The notes: a model not told the origin generated them from the letters alone. DNA of 64,000 nucleotides from Arachnia propionica (GCF_003859805.1 NZ_RQZG01000004.1:124001-188000), one strand, 5' to 3'. Shown: positions 19,873 to 27,790, counted from the stretch's first letter. Numbers and translations: made by a program.

Positions 19873-19900
19873 GGTGTATCAGGTTTGCTTAGGCTTTCAA
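19873..19900 (-). promoter_or_regulatory. Candidate iron-regulated promoter of the NRPS operon with DtxR/IdeR-like box
   Basis: On the minus strand TTGAAA (19895-19900) and TACACC (19873-19878) are spaced 16 bp. The spacer is almost filled by AAAGCCTAAGCAAACCTGA (19879-19897). That matches 12 of 19 positions of the DtxR/IdeR consensus TTAGGTTAGGCTAACCTAA, with one good half-site. A repressor here would block RNA polymerase directly. The predicted start of transcription lies only a few bases before ATG 19859, or about 30 nt before ATG 19835. Confidence 0.45.
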
Positions 19901-19960
19901 TGGTGTTGATGGGAATCGTAATCGATTGGTGGTCGTGCCTCGCACCGGGGGGTGCATTGG

Positions 19961-20000
19961 GAGAGGCCCGGCCGACCCAACAGGGTCGACCGGGCCTCTC
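19961..20000 (-). terminator. Strong hairpin terminator downstream of the DUF4112 gene
   Basis: Two 18-nt arms (19961-19978 and 19983-20000) around a 4-nt loop are complementary except at one position. On the minus-strand RNA that position is a G.U wobble, whereas on the plus strand it is a C.A mismatch. This indicates that the minus strand is the functional one, ending the DUF4112 transcript and isolating the NRPS promoter. There is no clear U-tract. Confidence 0.65.
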
Positions 20001-20073
20001 GGCGTGGTCGGTGTGGAGGTGAACCGCTGCTTCGTCGGTGCGCCTCAGGGGTGTTGTGGCCGGTGGTGGGGGA

Positions 20074-20565
20074 TCATCGGTTGCCCAGCAGCCAACCGAG
20101 GAACCAGACCACGAGCGTGATCGAGAGCACCAGGAGGCCGATGAGGCTGCCCACCACCAGGACCAGGGCGGTGATCCAGTACTTCACCGTCGCCCTGCGG
20201 ACCTGTTCGCGGTCGGCGAGGGTTCGTTCCAGCAGTTTGACGTTCTTCGTGTTCGACCGCCAGGTGAAGTCGAAGATGTTCCCGATCAGGGGGATGGAAC
20301 CGATGATCCAGTCGATCCCGTAGTTGAGGACCATGCGTGCCAGGACCGGCAGCGGGGCGCGCAGCCGGATGGCGTCGAACAGGATGGTGGAGCCCAGCAC
20401 GGCCGGGACGGCACTGCCGGCGAGGGGGATCAACGACAGCAGCGGGTCCAGGCCGAACCGGAAGTTCGTGCCCGGGACCTGGAAGGCCTCGTCGAGCCAC
20501 CGGCTGAGGCCCTTGCTGAGGGAGGAGGGGGCATCCGGCCGGGATGCGGGGTGCGGTGTCGTCAC
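20074..20565 (-). CDS. DUF4112 family membrane protein
   Basis: 163 aa protein of unknown function. The DUF4112 core is recognisable: FGLDPLLSLIPLAGSAVPA, then IDWIIGSIPLIGNIFDF with the repeated D-x-x-x-G-x-I-P-x-x-G pattern, followed by a C-terminal pair of hydrophobic helices (about residues 128-158). It starts with ATG at 20565, 57 bp from and divergent to gltX, and ends before the strong hairpin at 19961-20000. It is monocistronic, with no functional hint from neighbours. Confidence 0.85.
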   Translation of the reverse strand: MTTPHPASRPDAPSSLSKGLSRWLDEAFQVPGTNFRFGLDPLLSLIPLAGSAVPAVLGSTILFDAIRLRAPLPVLARMVLNYGIDWIIGSIPLIGNIFDFTWRSNTKNVKLLERTLADREQVRRATVKYWITALVLVVGSLIGLLVLSITLVVWFLGWLLGNR

Positions 20566-20606
20566 CCGGCCAGCTTGCCATGAGGTGCAGAAGCGAGGCG
20601 AACGAC

Positions 20607-20612
20607 TAGGCT
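20607..20612 (+). promoter_or_regulatory. Candidate -10 element of gltX
   Basis: TAGGCT ends 9 nt before the gltX ATG, suggesting a near-leaderless transcript. I see no convincing -35 hexamer. The same TAGGCT hexamer precedes the histidine kinase gene at 49321. Confidence 0.35.
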
Positions 20613-20621
20613 TGGAGCACT

Positions 20622-22076
20622 ATGACCGAGCTTCAGCCTGCCCGTACCCGCGTCGCCCCCTCGCCGACCGGTGATCCGCACGTCGGCACCGCCTTCATGG
20701 CGCTGTTCGACAAGGCCTGGGCCGCCAGGACGGGCGGCGCCTTCGTGCTCAGGATCGAGGACACCGATCAGAACCGGTTGGTCGAGGGCAGCGAGCAGCA
20801 GATCCACGACTCCTTGACCTGGCTGGGACTGGCCCCTGACGAGGGGCCGGGGATCGGTGGTGAGCATGGTCCCTACCGACAGTCGGAGCGGCTGGAGACC
20901 TACCGTCCCTTCGTCGAGCAGCTGATCGCCGACGGCCACGCCTACCACTGCTGGTGCTCCTCGGAGCGGTTGGCGGAGCTGCGCAAGGAGCAGGAGGCCG
21001 CCAAGTCTGCGAAGACGGGCTACGACCGGCTGTGCCTGGGGAAGACCCGTGAGGAGCGGGCTGAGCTGCCCGGGTTCTCCGAGACCCCGGTGGTACGGAT
21101 GCTCATCCCCGACGACGCCCCGCTCACCTTCACCGACATCATCCGCGGTGAGGTCAGGGCCCCGTTCCCGGACGACCAGGTGATCCTCAAGGCCGACGGC
21201 TTCCCGACCTACCACCTGGCGGTCGTCGTCGACGACCACCTCATGGGGATCACGACGGTGGTGCGAGGGGAGGAGTGGATCAGCTCCACCCCGAAGCACC
21301 TGCTGCTGTACCGGTGGCTGGGCTTCCCCGAGCCGCAGTACGCGCACATGCCGTTGCTGCGCAACACCGACAGGTCGAAGATCTCGAAGCGACGCAACCC
21401 GGCTGCCCGTCTCATGTGGTTCCGGGAGCAGGGCTACCTGCCGGAGGCGGTGCGCAACTTCCTGCAGCTGTTGGGCTATCCACCCGCTGACGACGGCGCC
21501 GAGGTCGCCAGCTTCGAGGAGTTCGTCGCCGATTTCGCCTGGGACAAGGTCGCCACCACCGGCCCGGTCTTCGACGTGAAGAAGCTGGACTGGCTGAACG
21601 GGCACCACATCCGCAGTCTCGGCACCGAGGAACTTGCCGACCGGATCATCGCCTTCCACGCCGAGCGGGGGGACTGGGACGGCAGCATCGACCGTGACGT
21701 GCTGCGTCAGGCGGTGCCGCTGGTGAGTGAGCGGATGGTGCTGCTGGGCGATGCCCTGCCGAAGCTCCAGTTCCTCTTCACCGACGAGGTGGAGGTCGCC
21801 GACGATGCGCGCGCCTCGCTGCCCGACAACGCCGCGGAGGTCCTCGACGCCGGGATCGCGGTGCTGGAGACGGTCCCGTTCGACGCGGAGTCGATCCAGG
21901 CGGGGCTTCGTGCCAAGCTCGTCAACGACATGGGCATCAAACCGAAGTTCGCCTTCGGACCACTCCGGGTGGGGCTCACCGGGTCGAAGGTCTCGCCCCC
22001 GCTGTTCGAGTCGATGGAGATCCTCGGCCGCGAGGTGACCCTCGCCCGGCTGAAGGCCCTGCGTGGAACGTTGTGA
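20622..22076 (+). CDS. gltX: Glutamyl-tRNA synthetase
   Basis: Class I synthetase that charges tRNA-Glu (484 aa, typical length). The HIGH-type motif is PSPTGDPHVGTAF near residue 15, followed by FVLRIEDTDQNR. The KMSKS loop is SKISKRRNP at about residue 250. The C-terminal half is the helical anticodon-binding cage of bacterial GluRS. Because a GlnRS is also encoded (37-1719), this enzyme need not mischarge tRNA-Gln, but that cannot be decided here. The next gene begins on the base after its stop codon. Confidence 0.97.
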   Translation: MTELQPARTRVAPSPTGDPHVGTAFMALFDKAWAARTGGAFVLRIEDTDQNRLVEGSEQQIHDSLTWLGLAPDEGPGIGGEHGPYRQSERLETYRPFVEQLIADGHAYHCWCSSERLAELRKEQEAAKSAKTGYDRLCLGKTREERAELPGFSETPVVRMLIPDDAPLTFTDIIRGEVRAPFPDDQVILKADGFPTYHLAVVVDDHLMGITTVVRGEEWISSTPKHLLLYRWLGFPEPQYAHMPLLRNTDRSKISKRRNPAARLMWFREQGYLPEAVRNFLQLLGYPPADDGAEVASFEEFVADFAWDKVATTGPVFDVKKLDWLNGHHIRSLGTEELADRIIAFHAERGDWDGSIDRDVLRQAVPLVSERMVLLGDALPKLQFLFTDEVEVADDARASLPDNAAEVLDAGIAVLETVPFDAESIQAGLRAKLVNDMGIKPKFAFGPLRVGLTGSKVSPPLFESMEILGREVTLARLKALRGTL

Positions 22077-22520
22077 GTGTCCACCGCGATGCACTTTCCC
22101 GATGACATCAGACGCATCCTCTCGGGTGCGGGATGGTCACCGAACCGCCGCGTCGATGCCTCCGCGTGGGAGGCCGTCGCCGCGGCCGAGGAGTGGGAGG
22201 TGGTCAAGCCGGCCAGGAGTTTCCTGTCCCGGTTCGCAGGACTGACCATCACCTGGCCGGCGCCTGATGGCAGCGACCGTGAGGTGCTCCTCGGCATCGG
22301 CCGGGAACTCGAGGATCCGTCGAGGTACGAGGAGGTGGTGGGGGCGAGGTTGACCCCGGTGGGGCTCGGCTTCAACCGTCACCACACCTTCTTCATCGGC
22401 GCCGACGGTGCGATGTACGGGGCCTTCGACGGGGATCTCGTTCGTTGGGGAACGGACACCGTGGCAGGACTCACCGTCGTCCTGCGCAACGGCAGACCCG
22501 TCCCGCTCGCGGGGTTCTGA
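22077..22520 (+). CDS. SUKH-3 family protein (possible immunity protein)
   Basis: 147 aa. The pattern fits SUKH-3: an N-terminal LSGAGWSPNRRVD, a Phe/Gly core SFLSRFAGLTI, then TPVGLGFNRHHTFFIGADG and a C-terminal strand. SUKH proteins usually neutralise contact-dependent or polymorphic toxins. No toxin gene is visible nearby, so this would be an orphan immunity protein or a housekeeping offshoot. The GTG at 22077 immediately follows the gltX stop (zero spacing); an ATG at 22089 is an alternative. It is probably cotranscribed with gltX. Confidence 0.7.
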   Translation: MSTAMHFPDDIRRILSGAGWSPNRRVDASAWEAVAAAEEWEVVKPARSFLSRFAGLTITWPAPDGSDREVLLGIGRELEDPSRYEEVVGARLTPVGLGFNRHHTFFIGADGAMYGAFDGDLVRWGTDTVAGLTVVLRNGRPVPLAGF

Positions 22521-22740
22521 GGGTGTTGTTTCTCGATCCCCTCCCCGCTGGCCGAGCCGATGCTGCCTGCCACCTGAGCTCTCGAGACCTCTGGCGCGTG
22601 GTGCGAGGACCCACGTGGGGTGGTCATGGTGACCGGGTCCCGATCCCGAGCGGCTCGCGAGTTCGCGCCCCGGTGTGTGCATCGGACAAGCGGACGACCT
22701 TCCCGTCAGATCCCAGAGGGAGATGCCTGTGCGTGCCCTC

Positions 22741-23082
22741 TCAGGGGACCTTGGGGCGAAGTGCGTCTCCCACCGGGGCGTCCAGGGTCTTCAACCGGCC
22801 GTGGAGTTCCGGGTGGCCGAAATCGATGTAACGCACCTGAACCTGTGAGCGGCTCGCCTCGACGATCTCAACCGTGACCTCCTGCCCCGCATGGTCCAGG
22901 ACCCAGCGCTCGGCCAGGAGGGGCAGTCCCATGGTCATGAGGACCTCCGTCGCGTCCTCCCTCGGCAGCGCAGGTCCGATCGGTGCGCCGAACACCGTGT
23001 GCGGCTGCCAGCTGTTCTCGTCGTCCGAGGTGATGTACCCGACCGTCTCACCGTCCTCCCGGAACACCTCGAACCCGCTCAT
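22741..23082 (-). CDS. Hypothetical protein
   Basis: 113 aa (from MSGFEVFRED), with no family I recognise. It is acidic to neutral and soluble, with no signal peptide or membrane segment. The ATG at 23082 is preferred over that at 23088 because AAGGATGGAG then lies at normal ribosome-site distance. The start overlaps the stop of the shortened amidohydrolase frame (ATGA), so the two are translationally coupled and probably share the MerR-type promoter at 23340-23370. The 220 bp between its stop and the SUKH-3 gene hold nothing I can name. Confidence 0.5.
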   Translation of the reverse strand: MSGFEVFREDGETVGYITSDDENSWQPHTVFGAPIGPALPREDATEVLMTMGLPLLAERWVLDHAGQEVTVEIVEASRSQVQVRYIDFGHPELHGRLKTLDAPVGDALRPKVP

Positions 23083-23333
23083 CTCCATCCTTTCGAGCTC
23101 CCGGGCGCCATGGCGGGCATCCTGTCCGGCACCCGTGCTGTTGGTCCCGGCAGGTAGTGAGGTCCGGTGTTCCCGGCTTCTGGTCCGACGTGCTCGTCGC
23201 CGACGAGGTCATCCTGCCGGATGGTGCTCTCGTCGCTGACCGCCACCACGAAGAAGTCCTCGAAGCGGACGGTGGAAGCCGCCGTCAGGTGCTCACCGTC
23301 AAAGATGCGGGCATGCGTGATTGTCGTGGTCAT
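23079..23333 (-). pseudogene. Amidohydrolase N-terminal remnant
   Basis: 84 aa frame whose first ~38 residues (MTTTITHARIFDGEHLTA, VRFEDFFVVAVSDEST) look like the opening beta-sandwich of metal-dependent amidohydrolases, which normally continue for more than 350 residues with an HxH metal motif. Here similarity stops and no HxH follows in any frame I checked. I therefore call it a truncated gene. The counter-argument is that it keeps an excellent promoter and overlaps the next gene by ATGA, so a short product may still be made. It lies divergent to a MerR-type regulator. Confidence 0.5.
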
Positions 23334-23339
23334 GCTCGA

Positions 23340-23370
23340 ACCGTAAGAATTGACATCATGTCAAGGTCAA
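23340..23370 (-). promoter_or_regulatory. MerR-type promoter with 19-bp spacer and dyad operator
   Basis: Reading leftward, -35 TTGACC (23365-23370) and -10 TACGGT (23340-23345) are separated by 19 bp, the overlong spacing typical of MerR-activated promoters. The spacer contains a perfect 15-bp palindrome, TTGACATCATGTCAA (23350-23364). The -10 is 6 nt from the ATG of the leftward gene, so that mRNA would be leaderless. The regulator gene starts 14 bp to the right. Confidence 0.8.
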
Positions 23371-23383
23371 GCCGAGGAGGAGA

Positions 23384-24139
23384 ATGACAGAGTTGTCGAT
23401 CAGTGAGGTTGCGGAGCGGGCGGGGGTGTCGGCGCGGATGCTGCGCCACTACGACAAGCTCGGTCTCTTCCGGCCCACGAGGGTGAGCGGCAACGGGTAC
23501 CGCTGGTATGACAGGCGCTCCTTGCCGCGCCTCCATCGCATCGTCGCCCTCCGTCGTGCCGGACTCGGGCTGGAGGCGATCGCCGAGATCGTCACGGATG
23601 AGGAGTCCGAACTGGAGGCGCTGCGTCGACACCTCGTGGGGCTCCGCGCGGAACGTGACCGCATCGACTCCCTCATCGAGTCGATCGCCGGTCTGATCGA
23701 CGAACTGGATCGGGTGGGGTCCGAGGTCCCGGGACGGGCCCGGTTCGAGCGGGAGAAGGAGGCCTTCGCGCAGCGGCTGGAGCAGAGGTTCGGACCGGAG
23801 GCCGGTGCCGCCCTGCGGGACGACCCCCTGGACCCCCTCACGGATGCCGACGTCGCGCACACCACCGCGGTCATGCGCCAGCTGCTGACCCGTTTCGCGG
23901 ACCTCATGAACGGGGGTCACGCGCCCGATTCCGCGTCGGTTCGGGCGCTCGTGAGGCAGCATCACGACCTGACCACCCGGTACTGGTCCGCGGATCTCGC
24001 CTCCTATCGACGTCTGGGGGCGCTGCTCGAGTCGGATCCCTTGCAGTGCGGCATCACGGGGGCGGTGGACCCCGGGCTTCCCGCCTGGATCGCCCGCGCC
24101 ATCGAGGCCTATGTCGATCGGCGGGAACCGCTGAACTGA
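23384..24139 (+). CDS. MerR family regulator with TipAS-like ligand domain
   Basis: Transcriptional regulator of 251 aa. The N-terminal winged helix (SISEVAERAGVSARMLRHYD, then LGLFRPTRVSGNGYRWYD) is standard MerR. A long dimerisation helix follows at about residues 75-125. The C-terminal ~125 residues (FADLMNGGHAP, VRQHHDLTTRYW) fit the helical TipAS antibiotic-recognition domain of TipA/Mta-type activators. Family knowledge: ligand binding untwists a long-spacer promoter, exactly the type found 14 bp upstream. Predicted target: the leftward promoter at 23340-23370 and its own gene. Ligand unknown; a drug-like peptide is plausible. Confidence 0.88.
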   Translation: MTELSISEVAERAGVSARMLRHYDKLGLFRPTRVSGNGYRWYDRRSLPRLHRIVALRRAGLGLEAIAEIVTDEESELEALRRHLVGLRAERDRIDSLIESIAGLIDELDRVGSEVPGRARFEREKEAFAQRLEQRFGPEAGAALRDDPLDPLTDADVAHTTAVMRQLLTRFADLMNGGHAPDSASVRALVRQHHDLTTRYWSADLASYRRLGALLESDPLQCGITGAVDPGLPAWIARAIEAYVDRREPLN

Positions 24140-24291
24140 GCAGGGTGAGGGATGTCCCGGACAGTCCGCTGAAGAGCTGACTGCGATGTCGTCGGTGAGG
24201 TGCGTAATGTTGCCGTGTTGCAGCAGATCGCGACGTGGTGTCTGCACCTGTGATGCTGTGACACACTTCACGAGGTGGTGAGGAGGTTCAC

Positions 24292-24483
24292 ATGAAGCGG
24301 CCCTTGGTGCGGGTGGGCCTGTCGCGTCTGGTGCTGGAGTTCACACTCGCCGGAGCTGCGCTGGTGCTGTGTGTCCCCTTGGTCCTGACCCAGCCCAGTG
24401 TCGAGTCCCTCACGTTGTTGGCGGTGCTGCTGGTGTTGGCGATCCTGCTGGTCGGCACCCTCTCAGGAGGGGCCAGGCCCTGA
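24292..24483 (+). CDS. Small hydrophobic membrane protein
   Basis: 63 aa, with two predicted membrane helices (about residues 13-32 and 37-57) and a basic N-terminus, MKRPLVRVGLSR. No family recognised. Support for a real gene is the very good ribosome site GAGGAGG placed 5 nt before the ATG. It stands alone between the MerR gene and a convergent ABC operon; the 150 bp upstream show no clear promoter. Confidence 0.55.
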   Translation: MKRPLVRVGLSRLVLEFTLAGAALVLCVPLVLTQPSVESLTLLAVLLVLAILLVGTLSGGARP

Positions 24484-24562
24484 CCCATCCTGGCGACTGC
24501 CCCGTCGAGTGCCCGTCCCGGGGGACAGACACCTCACGTCGAGGCGGGTGAGCCGGGTGGTC

Positions 24563-25321
24563 TCAGGGTCGGTGGGGGCGCTCGGGAAACTCGAACGTGC
24601 TCAGGAAGTCCCGGGCCCGTTGTGTCGCCGGGGCGGTGAAGAACTGCTCCGGCGGGGCCTGTTCGACGATCCGGCCGTGGTCCATCAGCACCACGCGATC
24701 GGCGATGGCCCGTGCGAAGTTCATCTCGTGGGTGACGATGAGCATGGTCATGCCGTCGGCGGCGAGTTCCAGCACCACGTCGAGCACCTCCCGCACGATC
24801 TCCGGGTCCAGGGAGGCCGTGATCTCATCCAGGAGCAGCACCTCCGGGTGCATCATCAGTGCACGCACGATGGCGACCCGTTGTTTCTGCCCGCCGGAGA
24901 GCTGGCGTGGCAACGAGCCGTCGCGGCCGGCCAACCCCACCCGTTCCAGCAGGGCCAGGGCCTCAGCCCGTGGTTCCTCGCCCACCCGTTTCTGCACCAG
25001 CCTCGGTCCGAGCAGCAGGTTCTCCAGCACGGTGAGGTGCGGGAACAACTCGTAGCTCTGGAACACCATCCCCACCCGGGCGCGGATCTCCCGCCAGTTC
25101 GTTCCCGTGCGGGAGACCGGGACGCCGTCGAGCTCCAGGCTTCCCGAGGTCAGTTCCTCCAGCCCGTTGAGGCACCGGAGCAGCGTCGACTTCCCGCAGC
25201 CGGAGGGGCCGATGAGGGCGATCACCTCGCCCTCGGCGACGTCGAGACTCACGCCGTCGACGGCACGCACCCCGTTCGGGTACTCCTTGACGATGTCGGT
25301 CAACCTGAGAACGGGGGTCAC
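24563..25321 (-). CDS. Amino-acid (probably cysteine) ABC transporter ATP-binding protein
   Basis: ATPase of a polar amino acid uptake system (252 aa). Walker A is GPSGCGKST, signature LSGGQKQRVAI, Walker B VLLLDEITASLD, with the GlnQ/HisP-type sequence FQSYELFPHLTVLEN in the Q-loop region. I place the start at GTG 25321: it overlaps the permease stop as GTGA and has AAGGAG 6 nt upstream. An ATG two codons earlier would touch the ribosome site. Last gene of a four-gene operon whose leader peptide points to cysteine as cargo. Confidence 0.93.
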   Translation of the reverse strand: MTPVLRLTDIVKEYPNGVRAVDGVSLDVAEGEVIALIGPSGCGKSTLLRCLNGLEELTSGSLELDGVPVSRTGTNWREIRARVGMVFQSYELFPHLTVLENLLLGPRLVQKRVGEEPRAEALALLERVGLAGRDGSLPRQLSGGQKQRVAIVRALMMHPEVLLLDEITASLDPEIVREVLDVVLELAADGMTMLIVTHEMNFARAIADRVVLMDHGRIVEQAPPEQFFTAPATQRARDFLSTFEFPERPHRP

Positions 25322-25992
25322 GACCATCTCCTTTCCAGAAGCCGTGCCACCCGGGAGATCGGGAAGCACAGCGCGAAGTAGAGCAGCAGGATGGCGCCGT
25401 AGATCCACAGGGCACCATCGGGATGGGTGAAGCGGTTCGGGTCGATGATCTGCTGGCCGGTCTTCAACACCTCCACCACCCCGATCAGGGCCACCAGGGG
25501 AGTGGTCATGATCATGCGGTTGGTGAGGTTGATGGTGGTGGGCAGCAGTCGCCGCACCGCCTGGGGCAGGATCACGCTCCGCTGCACCTGCCATGGGCTG
25601 AGCCCCAGGGCGCGGGCACTGTGGTACTGGTGGCCCGGGATCGAGGTGATGGCGGCACGCACCAGATCCCCCATCTCGGCCGTCCCCCAGAGGGTGAAGA
25701 CGATGACCGCAGCCGTCCAGCCGTCGAGATTGATGCCGAAGTAACGGGTGAGGTCGAAGAAGACCACGAACAGCAGCACGATCTGCGGCATGATCCGCAT
25801 GGTCTCCAGATAGGTGCGGGTGATCAGGCGTACCACCGGGCGCCTGGAGGTCATCACGACCCCCAGGAGCGTCCCCAGCAGGATCGACACCCCCATAGCG
25901 ACCAGCGCGATGGAGGCGCTCACCCACAGCCCCTCCAACAGGCGCAGGAGGTTGCGGCCCTGGAACAGCAGGTCAATCCCCGAACGTCGCAC
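25318..25992 (-). CDS. Amino-acid ABC transporter permease (HisM/HisQ type), second
   Basis: 224 aa inner-membrane permease of the polar amino acid family with about five helices. The EAA-type coupling loop is visible as ITSIPGHQYHSARALGLSPW (about residues 115-134), followed by QAVRRLLPT. It overlaps the preceding permease gene by 20 bp and the ATPase by 4 bp. Together with the 219-aa permease it forms a heterodimeric channel. Confidence 0.92.
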   Translation of the reverse strand: MRRSGIDLLFQGRNLLRLLEGLWVSASIALVAMGVSILLGTLLGVVMTSRRPVVRLITRTYLETMRIMPQIVLLFVVFFDLTRYFGINLDGWTAAVIVFTLWGTAEMGDLVRAAITSIPGHQYHSARALGLSPWQVQRSVILPQAVRRLLPTTINLTNRMIMTTPLVALIGVVEVLKTGQQIIDPNRFTHPDGALWIYGAILLLYFALCFPISRVARLLERRWS

Positions 25993-26632
25993 GACGCATC
26001 CTCCTCTCCAGCCATCCGGCGCCCAGGGAGATCGGCAGCAGGATCAGCAGGTAGAACACCACCAGCAACAGCAGGGCCTCCGCCGTGGTGTAGTCCGAAC
26101 CGATCTGCTCCTTGGCGACGTGGACCAGGTCCGGCAGGGCGATGATGCTCACCACCGAGGTCTCCTTGACGAGGAAGATCACGTTCGCGGTCAGCGCAGG
26201 CATCGAGATCGCCGTCGCCTGGGGCAGCACCACGTGGCGCAGGGTCTGGGTGCTGCTCAGCCCCAGGCTCTGCGCGGACTGCCACTGGATGGGCTCAATG
26301 GCGTCCAGACCACTGCGCAGCGCCTCCGCCATGAAACTTCCGCCCAGGAAGGTCAGGCCGATGACGGCACACTGCTCGGCCTCCAGCTTCACCCCCAGCT
26401 TCGGCAGACCGTAGTAGAGGAAGAACAGCTGCACCAGCAGGGGCGTGTTGCGGGACACGGCGACGTAGCCTGCCACCAGGGTGCGGAGCACCGGAATGCG
26501 CAGCTGGGTGATGGCGGCACAGCACGACCCGACGAGCAACGCCCCGACGATGCCGAGGGCCGCCACCCGCAGTGTCAACAGGGCTGCCTCGGCGAAGACC
26601 GGCACCGAGGCGTGGACCACGTCCCAGTTCAT
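25973..26632 (-). CDS. Amino-acid ABC transporter permease (HisM/HisQ type), first
   Basis: 219 aa polar amino acid permease with about five helices and the coupling loop LDAIEPIQWQSAQSLGLSST followed by VVLPQATAISMPAL. It starts 4 bp after the binding-protein stop codon. It partners the downstream 224-aa permease; both retain the conserved loop, so the channel looks functional. Confidence 0.92.
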   Translation of the reverse strand: MNWDVVHASVPVFAEAALLTLRVAALGIVGALLVGSCCAAITQLRIPVLRTLVAGYVAVSRNTPLLVQLFFLYYGLPKLGVKLEAEQCAVIGLTFLGGSFMAEALRSGLDAIEPIQWQSAQSLGLSSTQTLRHVVLPQATAISMPALTANVIFLVKETSVVSIIALPDLVHVAKEQIGSDYTTAEALLLLVVFYLLILLPISLGAGWLERRMRRATFGD

Positions 26633-26636
26633 CCGA

Positions 26637-27500
26637 TCAGACCTGGCCGCCCTCGACGACGAGCTCGTCCGCCGGGACGGCGTCGCCGTAGACGGGGCGC
26701 AGGGTCTGTTCGAAGTCGGCGTGGAAGAACTGCTCCTTGCCGAGCTCGACCAGGTGCTGGTTCAGCCACTCCAGCAGCGTCGTGTTGCCCTTGGGGACCG
26801 CGCCGGCGATGGTGTCGGGATCACCCAGGCTGGTGATCCCGGCGCTGAATCCCTCGGCGCCGAGCGCCCAGGCCAGGGCCTCGGTGTTGTCCGTGACCCA
26901 GGCGTCCCCGCGGCCGTCGGTGAGGGCGCTGGTGGCCTCGGTGTACTGCTCGTACTTGGTGAGCTCCACCTCTGGGTGGTTCTTCTCCAGGAAGGTCTCG
27001 GCGGTGGTGCCCTTGACGACGATGACCTTCCTGCCGGCCAGCTCGTCGGCGGTGGTGATCGGGGCGGCATCGGGGGAGACCACTCCGAGGGAGACCTTCA
27101 TGTACGGGTTCGCGAAGTCCACCTTGGCCTTGCGTTCCTCCGTCACGGTGAAGTTGGCCAGGATGAGGTCGACCTTCGCGGTCTCGAGGAATTCGACGCG
27201 GGAGGCGGCCTCCACGGGCACGTACTCCACCTCGAGGGCCAGGTCCTCGGCGATCCGTTCTGCGTAGACGACGTCGTATCCGGCGTAGCCGCCGTCTGCG
27301 TCGACGTAGCCGAAGGGGGCCTTGTCACTGAACACGCCGATGCGGATCCTGCCGGAGGACCTGATCTGCTCGAGGGTGCGGAACGACCCGGAGCCTGTCG
27401 GGGTGGAGGTCTTGGGCGACGAGGCGCCGGAGCAGGCGGCGAGGCCGAGGGGTGCGGCGGTCAGGGCGGCACCGAGCAGGGTACGACGGGAGATGGGCAT
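26637..27500 (-). CDS. Cysteine-type solute-binding lipoprotein
   Basis: Periplasmic-type binding protein anchored as a lipoprotein (287 aa). Signal sequence MPISRRTLLGAALTA with twin Arg, ending in lipobox LAAC. The family 3 core is close in wording to the cysteine-binding protein CjaA of Campylobacter as I recall it: APFGYVDADGGYAGYDV, VEAASRVEFLETAKVDLILA, NFTVTEERKAKVDFANPYMK, VSLGVVSPDA and KGTTAETFLEKNHPEVEL. Start ATG 27500 has AGGAG 5 nt upstream; a longer frame to 27560 would hide the signal. With the cysteine-rich leader peptide upstream, cysteine or cystine is the most likely ligand. Confidence 0.9.
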   Translation of the reverse strand: MPISRRTLLGAALTAAPLGLAACSGASSPKTSTPTGSGSFRTLEQIRSSGRIRIGVFSDKAPFGYVDADGGYAGYDVVYAERIAEDLALEVEYVPVEAASRVEFLETAKVDLILANFTVTEERKAKVDFANPYMKVSLGVVSPDAAPITTADELAGRKVIVVKGTTAETFLEKNHPEVELTKYEQYTEATSALTDGRGDAWVTDNTEALAWALGAEGFSAGITSLGDPDTIAGAVPKGNTTLLEWLNQHLVELGKEQFFHADFEQTLRPVYGDAVPADELVVEGGQV

Positions 27501-27594
27501 GGTGACTCCTGGGTGTGTGGAGTGGTGAAGGGTGCGGCGGAGGACCGCCGGGGCGGTCATGTGGTTCGCGTGGGGCGCGGGGGCGCGGGGCTCG

Positions 27595-27675
27595 TCAGAA
27601 CTGACGGCTGCGGCAACACCGGCAGGACGACGCGGTGAAGTGCGCGCCGAGCTGCATCATCCGGGGGTGTTCCAT
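27595..27675 (-). CDS. Leaderless cysteine-rich leader peptide of the cysteine importer operon
   Basis: 26-codon frame MEHPRMMQLGAHFTA followed by SSCRCCRSRQF and TGA. It has three Cys codons in four positions near its end (residues 18, 20, 21). Its ATG lies 7 nt after a consensus -10, so it is translated without a leader. Actinobacteria are known to use such poly-Cys upstream peptides to sense cysteinyl-tRNA supply by attenuation. Ribosome stalling at the Cys codons would change folding of the 95 nt before the binding-protein gene, where GACCGCC/GGCGGTC (27543-27558) can pair. The ligand inference is mine; the frame, promoter and codons are seen directly. Confidence 0.72.
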   Translation of the reverse strand: MEHPRMMQLGAHFTASSCRCCRSRQF

Positions 27676-27682
27676 GTCCTTG

Positions 27683-27711
27683 AACCTATGCGGCCCCGAC
27701 GGGGGAGTCAA
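27683..27711 (-). promoter_or_regulatory. Promoter of the cysteine importer operon
   Basis: Minus strand TTGACT (27706-27711), 17 bp spacer, TAGGTT (27683-27688), then 7 nt to the leader-peptide ATG. It is the best sigma-70-like promoter in the window and places the leader peptide at or next to the 5' end of the mRNA. Confidence 0.75.
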
Positions 27712-27790
27712 CCACCCGCGCCCAAGGTCCACATGCTGAAAAGGTCTGGCCATTGGTCAGGTGTGTCGGCCATGAAGATCATGTAAAGTT

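Noticed and set aside
20562-22094. Open frame on the minus strand opposite gltX
   Set aside because: Complement of the gltX codons only; no motif and it crosses the gltX promoter.
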